Positions 59,366 to 64,000 of a stretch of DNA of 64,000 nt are shown here, piece after piece. The stretch is taken from positions 1-64,000 of the forward strand of contig CBFIHP010000019.1 in the NCBI GenBank assembly GCA_965662355.1. The letters run 5' to 3'. The translations under genes and the position numbers were made by a program. This stretch comes from GCA-2683825 sp965662355 (GTDB lineage Bacteria; Planctomycetota; UBA1135; GCA-002686595). The notes below the pieces were generated by a model. It saw only the letters and a list, made by a program, of their open reading frames with translations. It made no database searches and was not told where the DNA came from. The stretch's first letter is position 1. Each line of letters begins with the position of its first letter.

Positions 59366-61170
59366 CAATCCCGGGGCAACAGAAACCCCTTCCCCGCACC
59401 GAAGTGCAGCGGAGTGATGGCGCTGTTCGTTTCCCACACGTAGTAGAAGCTCTGCGTCGCTCCATCCAGGGAAAAACCAAGGGCTCCTGCGGCCCCATGA
59501 TCGAGCGTTGGGCCCATGCCCTGGACCGGGCCCATGGATTCGGCGAAACCACCTGTGAGCTCGACGCGACCGAGGATCTCGGCGCCCATGTCGTCAGTGG
59601 CGATGGCCGCGAAGCGATCGGAGTTCAGGGACCAATCGAAGAAGCCGTCTCCGGACAGGGCGAAGACCAGCTGGGGAGTGCCGCCGTCGAGCCAGCGGTA
59701 GAGCTCCCGATCGTTTTGGACGAAGTCGCGGCGCAGGGCCAGAACGAGGTCGGTCCCGGTGCTCGCGATCAGGTCCCATTCCTTCACGTCGCCAAAGAGC
59801 GACGTTGCCTGGGTCGTGGCCAGGTCGAACGTGAGCAAGGAGCCCGAGCCCCCCGAATCGCTGGCCAGGGCCAGGGCTCGAAGTCCATCGGGTGTGCGAA
59901 CCAGGCCTGCATCGGTGTCGAGAGTGCCGGGCAGCAGGAAGGGGACGACCCCGTCGCCGGAGGTCATCGAGAGGTTCGAGAACGCCGGTGAGGCCAGGTT
60001 CGCGATGTTTACCCGGTAGAGATCCGCCCGGTCGATTTGCAGCGGATCCTGACTGTCGGTTTCGCCGACGAGCATCACGAGCTCGTCAGGTGAGGCGAAG
60101 GTGATGACACCCGAGTCGTTCAAGGTGTCGGTGTAGTTGGCATCGGCCGTCAACTGCAAGGGAGCGGCCTGGGGCGTTGCGACGAGCTCGACAAAGGTCT
60201 CGGCCGAGACAGGACTCTCGGCACGCCAGGCCACGCATCCGCCATCCGGTGAGAGGGCCAGAGTGGGACCGATGGGGGACTCGGGTAGGAATCCCGCGCC
60301 GCTCAAGTGGTACGCCTGGGTGGTGAGGCGAATGGCCTTGCCCGCTTGTCGAACCGTATAGACGAAGGCCTCCGTAGCCCCCTTTCCTGCACAGAAGGCC
60401 GCCGTCGTGCCGTCGGCGCTCGCCACCAGATCGGGTCCGAACCAGTCGGGTTTGGATGTCCGCGTGGCAGTGACCTGACCCGAAGGGAAGGAGGCGAAGG
60501 CGGCAATGCCACCCCCGAACGGGACGTTCCTCGCCTGGGCGCCGGGTGTCCGCTCGAAGCGCAAGAGCCCCGTGGGCGTCGATGCGAGCCCCCAGCCCGA
60601 GAGCAGGGCCAGTCCGTTCATCTGGAACGTGCGCGGCGATAGGAGGGCCGTTCTGTCTTCGACGCTCCCCGTGGCGACGTCTACTTCGAGCAGGTCACCC
60701 CCTGCGGCGGGAAGCGTTGCCACGAGCAACGTCGCGCCACCGTCCTCGACGGCGAGCTTGGGGCAATAGGGACTCTGCGAGCCATCGATTCCCGTGCCGG
60801 GTCGCTCCAGGAGCACCATGGGCGAGCCCTGGACGTCGACACGAAAGTAGCCGAAGACATGACTGCCACCCTCGTCTCGCCGGAACGCGTAGAGCGCTCC
60901 CTGCCCACCCGGTAGGCGAATCCGTGGCGCGGCGAGGCTTTCTCGCAGACGCGGCCGATGGGGCTGCAGTTGGTCCCAGGCGGTACGCCCGATGAAATCG
61001 ACCGGAAGAAGCTCGATGGCTTGCAAGCTGGCCGGGAAGGAGTCAGCAACGACGCCGGTTTCGTCGATGACACGAACACTCCCTTCGGGGGCGCTCGTGT
61101 ACTCGAAGAGGCTGATGTCACCGGCCAGGCAGGCCGCGTAGGGAAGCAGGGTAAGGGCGAGTGAGTTCAT
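59365..61170 (-). CDS. Exported beta-propeller-like protein of unknown function
   Basis: The 601-residue protein has a short signal (MNSLALTLLPYAACLAGD, cleavage near LAG). The rest is beta-type with repeats that look like propeller blades: SPYCPKLAVEDGGATLLVAT, PDLVASADGTTAAFCAGKGA, PTLALSPDGGCVAWRAESPV, RTPDGLRALALASDSGGSG and DRFAAIATDDMGAEILGRV. The 'SPDGxxxAWR' type is common in TolB/WD40-like proteins. No enzymatic motif is apparent. An open frame continues upstream to 61245 but ATG 61170 immediately precedes the signal; it lies 8 bases after the stop of the preceding gene, suggesting coupled expression with it. Confidence 0.72.
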   Translation of the reverse strand: MNSLALTLLPYAACLAGDISLFEYTSAPEGSVRVIDETGVVADSFPASLQAIELLPVDFIGRTAWDQLQPHRPRLRESLAAPRIRLPGGQGALYAFRRDEGGSHVFGYFRVDVQGSPMVLLERPGTGIDGSQSPYCPKLAVEDGGATLLVATLPAAGGDLLEVDVATGSVEDRTALLSPRTFQMNGLALLSGWGLASTPTGLLRFERTPGAQARNVPFGGGIAAFASFPSGQVTATRTSKPDWFGPDLVASADGTTAAFCAGKGATEAFVYTVRQAGKAIRLTTQAYHLSGAGFLPESPIGPTLALSPDGGCVAWRAESPVSAETFVELVATPQAAPLQLTADANYTDTLNDSGVITFASPDELVMLVGETDSQDPLQIDRADLYRVNIANLASPAFSNLSMTSGDGVVPFLLPGTLDTDAGLVRTPDGLRALALASDSGGSGSLLTFDLATTQATSLFGDVKEWDLIASTGTDLVLALRRDFVQNDRELYRWLDGGTPQLVFALSGDGFFDWSLNSDRFAAIATDDMGAEILGRVELTGGFAESMGPVQGMGPTLDHGAAGALGFSLDGATQSFYYVWETNSAITPLHFGAGKGFLLPRD

Positions 61171-61178
61171 GCTTGCTT

Positions 61179-62387
61179 TCAGAATAGGGGAGCGTCGACC
61201 GAGTGGCCGAAGATTCTGGGTGTGCTCCCTGCTTCGCGACTGCACGGACCCGAGGGGAGGCTCGCATTCTGGGTCTGGTTACCCGTGACGAGCACATTGA
61301 AGAGCCGCTCTTGCCTGACGGATGGCCCTGCGCAGCGTTGTGTAAAAGTGAGATTGAAGGTGCCGATGGGGACGATTACCGAATAGAAGCCAGCCCCGTT
61401 CGTGTTGTCCACGCACAGAGCGATGGTGCTCCCGGTGGCGGAAATTTCGACGTCGATGTCGATCCCCGCGGCTGGAGTTCCATTGGCGTGGGTCACGGTG
61501 CCGCTGAGAATGAAGCCGGGCTCGAGGTTGATGATGCCGAGGCTCGCGTCGACGAGCAGGGGGACGTTGTCGATCTCTTCCGAAACGAGGAGCTGCCCCG
61601 CCACCGGGCAGACCTGGACGTCGTACGTGCCAAGTGGCACGACGACCAGGAAGTTGCCGAACTCATCGGTGTTGTCGTGCGGCGTGTATGCCCGTTCCTG
61701 GCTCGTCGAATCGGTGAAGTCGAGATCGGCGCCATCGACCGGGGCCCCACCGGTGGTGCGCACGTTGCCGGAGACGATCACGCCGGGCTCGAGTTGCAGG
61801 TCACCGATATTCAAGTCCACGGTGGGGGAGAGCAGGATGCGCTTCGAGGCCAGGATCGGTATCACCACCGGCGTTGCATCGAAACGCACCTCGATCGGAA
61901 CCGTGGGAACACCGATCGTGAAGTTCCCGAAGAGATCGGTGCGGTCGAAGGGAGTGATCAAGCGCGAACCCGTCGCCTGGTCGATGACATCGAGATTGAT
62001 GTTGGCCACCGGGAAGCCCAAGTCGTCGATCACCCTTCCTGAAAGGGCGACCCCCGGTGGCAGAACGATGGTTCCGAGATTCACGCTGCCGACGACGAGC
62101 ACGTCGTTCACGCTCACCGATAGCACGGTGATCACGCTCGGCGGCGGTGCGTTGAATTCGATGTTGAAGACGCCGAAGTCAGAGACGGTGGTGGAAAAGA
62201 AACCGTTCGGGTCGGTGCCATCGTTGAACACCTCCGGGTCTCCACCGCTGCCCTCGTTGAGCACATCGATATCGACCCCGGGAACACCGTTTCCCAGATG
62301 GTCGACCACCCGGCCGAAGATCAGCTCCGCACGAGCTTCGTTCACGAGAAATAGGAGCGCGGCGACAATTGCAAACTTCTTCGACAT
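61179..62387 (-). CDS. Exported protein with carboxypeptidase-regulatory-like repeats
   Basis: The 402-residue protein starts MSKKFAIVAALLFLVNEARA with a Sec signal. It contains about four beta-sandwich repeats of the CarboxypepD_reg type: FGRVVDHLGNGVPGVDIDVL, LSGRVIDDLGFPVANINLDV, VSGNVRTTGGAPVDGADLDF and LSGTVTHANGTPAAGIDIDV, each followed by a partner half such as EFGNFLVVVPLGTYDVQVC. It is a paralogue of the first part of the protein at 39174 but lacks that protein's C-terminal module. It is probably a structural or adhesion protein outside the cytoplasm. The stop is 8 bases before the following propeller gene. ATG 62387 is chosen for the signal; a frame to 62447 precedes it. Confidence 0.75.
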   Translation of the reverse strand: MSKKFAIVAALLFLVNEARAELIFGRVVDHLGNGVPGVDIDVLNEGSGGDPEVFNDGTDPNGFFSTTVSDFGVFNIEFNAPPPSVITVLSVSVNDVLVVGSVNLGTIVLPPGVALSGRVIDDLGFPVANINLDVIDQATGSRLITPFDRTDLFGNFTIGVPTVPIEVRFDATPVVIPILASKRILLSPTVDLNIGDLQLEPGVIVSGNVRTTGGAPVDGADLDFTDSTSQERAYTPHDNTDEFGNFLVVVPLGTYDVQVCPVAGQLLVSEEIDNVPLLVDASLGIINLEPGFILSGTVTHANGTPAAGIDIDVEISATGSTIALCVDNTNGAGFYSVIVPIGTFNLTFTQRCAGPSVRQERLFNVLVTGNQTQNASLPSGPCSREAGSTPRIFGHSVDAPLF

Positions 62388-62701
62388 GGGGAGGTCCGGG
62401 AGAGCTGGCTGGCACGGGGGAGGAGGAGAAACTCTGGGATACAACAACCCTCAAATCCCCTGCCAGCGCGTGCCACCGGAAGCAGAGGGCGGGTGAAATC
62501 GGCCATCTTGCGGCCTAGTTTCGCGGAAAGTTCCTTTGCTCGGGAGCAAGAGAGGAGCCGTCCCCCGTGGGCGATATCCAGGATGTGGATGCCCTGTCAG
62601 CTGGCGTCGATCACCCGTTTCTCGATCCGGGTTCCTGCCATCGCAGAATTGAAGCCTCATCCTAGAAAGTTGCAAAGATCGAGAGGCCCGCGTGTGACTG
62701 A
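62388..62701. other. Intergenic stretch without a recognised gene
   Basis: This 314-base region separates the CarboxypepD_reg-type gene from the frameshifted gene on the same (minus) strand. It contains several short inverted repeats (for example ACCCG/CGGGT flanking ATCGAGAAA on the minus strand, near 62615-62640), so a structured leader is possible. No known riboswitch consensus was recognised, and the short plus-strand frame within it has no coding support. Confidence 0.4.
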
Positions 62702-63435
62702 CTAGGCCCGGGCTCGGTGCAACAGCAAGGCCCCTGTCGCGAACATGCTGATCGTGATCGCCATCAGGAACGAGGTGGGGAGCGCGGGCACGGCGCTCGC
62801 CGTCACGATCTCCGCGTTGTCCAGCCCGACGTCCCAGCCCTGGAAGATGGCGAAGAAGGACGGGTTCAACCACCAGAATTCGACACGGTCGACGCTCTGG
62901 ATGACGTCGTTCCAGTCGACACCCGGTCGGAAGTTCTCGAGATCTCCGCCCCACCCCCCGACCAGCCCGGGGGAACGGCGTCGGTGGATTGGCTCGGGAT
63001 GGCGAAGCTGAAGCTCTTCCAGCCCTCTCCGACCTGCGGAACGAGGGGGCCGACGTAATAGGCGTAGTCGTCGTCGGTCACGTCGGGGGTGTCCTTCGTG
63101 TCTCGCAGAAGGATGGAGAACTCGCGTCCGGCGGCTCCGAAGCTGGCGGAGTGGGTGATCGCGTCGACGCGGATGTCCGTGACTCCCATGGCGCGATAGT
63201 TGCCCTGGAAGGCGGAAGGGGTGGCGTCGTCGGTGGTGGGAATCGGGGCGAAGGAGTCGACGCCGGGGTTGTGGAGATAGCCCGCCGGGTTGCCCCCCGT
63301 GGTTTCGAGGATGTCGGGAACCGTCACGTTGAAGGACCATCCGCCATCGTTGTCGTCCCCCTCGAAGGTGTCGTTTTCCTGGGCGGTGACGAGGGTGGTC
63401 AGGCTCAACAGGGTGGCGATCTGCGTGGTCTTCAA
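62702..63435 (-). pseudogene. Exported protein split by a one-base frameshift, PEP-CTERM-like end
   Basis: The first part, from a TTG start (signal LKTTQIATLLSLTTLVTAQ), reads ENDTFEGDDNDGGWSFNVTV, then YLHNPGVDSFAPIPTTDDAT, RDTKDTPDVTDDDYAYYVGP and SFAIPSQSTDAVPPGW. At a run of six C on the plus strand (62954-62959) the frame changes. The other frame continues GGDLENFRPGVDWNDVIQSV, VEFWWLNPSFFAIFQGWDVG and LDNAEIVTASAVPALPTSFL followed by a TM and RARA. One extra base in the homopolymer gives a 244-residue protein with a signal, a laminin-G-like domain and a PEP-CTERM-type anchor. A sequencing indel is the likely cause, but a real mutation is possible. Confidence 0.78.
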
Positions 63436-63622
63436 GCTGTTTCCCCAGGGGCTCGGGCTGTCATTCGGATGTCGACATCCTGATTCTATGGACTCGGCGA
63501 GCCGTGGGGGACTTGATTCGAGCTTCCTGCGGGCGGCCCCTAGGCTTTCAGGGTGCATCTTGGAGGCCTGGGAGTTGACCTCCGAGCCGACGCTTTTTTC
63601 CCCCCCAAGTTGGGATCCAGTC

Positions 63623-63628
63623 TAGAAT
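63623..63628 (+). promoter_or_regulatory. Candidate -10 element (TAGAAT) ahead of the PKD-domain gene
   Basis: TCTAGAATCGG lies 86 bases before the ATG at 63715, in the 279-base divergent gap 63436-63714 that otherwise shows no gene. No clear -35 box is visible. Confidence 0.25.
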
Positions 63629-63701
63629 CGGGCGCGAGCTTTGAGAAAGTCACGAATCCCCGTGTTTTTCTGACCGCCCCCCCCAAGCTCGTCTCCCTGT
63701 C

Positions 63702-63707
63702 AGGAGG
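63702..63707 (+). promoter_or_regulatory. Strong ribosome-binding site for the PKD-domain gene
   Basis: AGGAGG lies 7 bases before the ATG at 63715 and supports it as the start; the site is as strong as those of the tandem paralogues at 49909 and 51862. Confidence 0.75.
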
Positions 63708-63714
63708 GAAGCCC

Positions 63715-64000
63715 ATGTCCCTAGCAGTGCGAAGCCTGCGTTCGGTTCTCTTTTCTTCCTTGTCCCTCCTTGGTCTGGCCGCGTTTGCAGGCGCGCAGTC
63801 CCCAACTGCGGACTTCTCTGCTGCGCCGACCATTGGGGTAGCTCCCCTGTCCGTCTCGTTTACGGACTTTAGTACCGGGAGCGTGACGAGCTACTCGTGG
63901 AACTTTGGTGACACGAATTCGTCGACTAGCCAGAACCCGAGTCATCTCTACGCCACTGCTGGAACCTACACCGTTGCCATGACGGCAACGGGGCCCGGTG
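63715..64000 (+). CDS. PKD-domain exported protein, N-terminal fragment (runs off the right edge)
   Basis: The first 95 residues are present. A Sec signal (MSLAVRSLRSVLFSSLSLLG, cleavage near GAQ) is followed by a PKD domain: ADFSAAPTIGVAPLSVSFTD, then SYSWNFGDTNSSTSQNPSHL and YATAGTYTVAMTATGPG. PKD domains are Ig-like repeats found in many secreted proteins for carbohydrate or surface binding, and often occur in tandem; more copies are expected beyond the edge. AGGAGG (63702-63707) precedes the ATG. It is divergent from the frameshifted gene at 62702. Confidence 0.88.
   Translation, partial: MSLAVRSLRSVLFSSLSLLGLAAFAGAQSPTADFSAAPTIGVAPLSVSFTDFSTGSVTSYSWNFGDTNSSTSQNPSHLYATAGTYTVAMTATGPG

Noticed and set aside
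62388..62701. Possible riboswitch or RNA leader in the 314-base gap
   Set aside because: Inverted repeats are present but I could not match a known riboswitch consensus, so no RNA gene is claimed.
1..64000. CRISPR array, prophage, transposase, tRNA or rRNA
   Set aside because: No spacer-repeat pattern, phage structural gene, transposase, cloverleaf or rRNA core was seen by eye; a tRNAscan- or Rfam-type search would be needed to be sure.

Overview
The window is high-G+C bacterial DNA, most likely from a member of the Planctomycetota. The main reason is one tightly packed cluster (about 30.8-36.9 kb). It holds a Tat-exported DUF1501 protein, a cytochrome-c-like/WD40 protein and a very large DUF1549/DUF1553 (PSD1-type) protein with CX4CH and CXXCH motifs, a combination typical of that phylum. 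A DUF1080 protein, a Ser/Thr kinase fused to a formylglycine-generating-enzyme-like domain and several large secreted proteins of unknown function fit the same picture. Genus and species cannot be read from the sequence.

Layout. 0-4.6 kb: minus-strand efflux operon (lipoprotein adaptor, RND permease, start of a second RND permease running off the left edge). 4.7-9.8 kb: DUF1254/DUF1214 lipoprotein, a cysteine synthase-like gene broken by an internal deletion, a DUF885-like metallohydrolase lipoprotein, a P1/DmpA-family peptidase. 9.8-15.8 kb: complete tripartite RND pump operon (adaptor, AcrB-like permease, NodT/TolC-like lipoprotein). 15.8-23.1 kb: envelope genes (small lipoproteins, HtrA-like protease, ECF-like sigma factor, M48 protease, porin-like protein, two-TM ion channel, DUF4136). 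23.2-30.8 kb: secreted proteins, including a PQQ-type propeller and an 800-residue protein with aromatic 'FPIxxFGSLxYxGPFWW' repeats. 30.8-38 kb: the planctomycete cluster plus an NHL-type propeller. 38-47.4 kb: HemF-like oxidase, a carboxypeptidase-regulatory-like repeat protein, isopentenyl-diphosphate isomerase, the kinase/FGE fusion, an SGNH hydrolase and an APC permease. 47.4-49.8 kb: DUF1080 protein and a decayed sigma-54 activator. 49.9-53.4 kb: tandem paralogous secreted proteins. 53.6-59.3 kb: CNNM/CorC-type protein, a small unknown protein, a LytS/LytTR two-component pair and two exported proteins with Gly/Arg-rich tracts. 59.4-64 kb: further secreted proteins, one split by a homopolymer frameshift, and the start of a PKD-domain protein.

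Most products are exported. About fourteen proteins carry a lipobox, and several others carry Sec- or Tat-type signals. Cytoplasmic metabolism is represented only by the HemF-like protein, Idi and the broken cysteine synthase. The most unusual content is: a C-terminal module of roughly 110 residues ending in a 'F-x-(T/S)-N-A-x-D-L-x-V-G' signature, shared by three exported proteins and more loosely by a fourth; the tandem paralogues that carry it; the aromatic repeat protein; the LytS/LytTR pair next to RGG-like exported proteins; and two genes with clear internal deletions. No tRNA, rRNA, CRISPR array, transposase, prophage or classical biosynthetic cluster was recognised.
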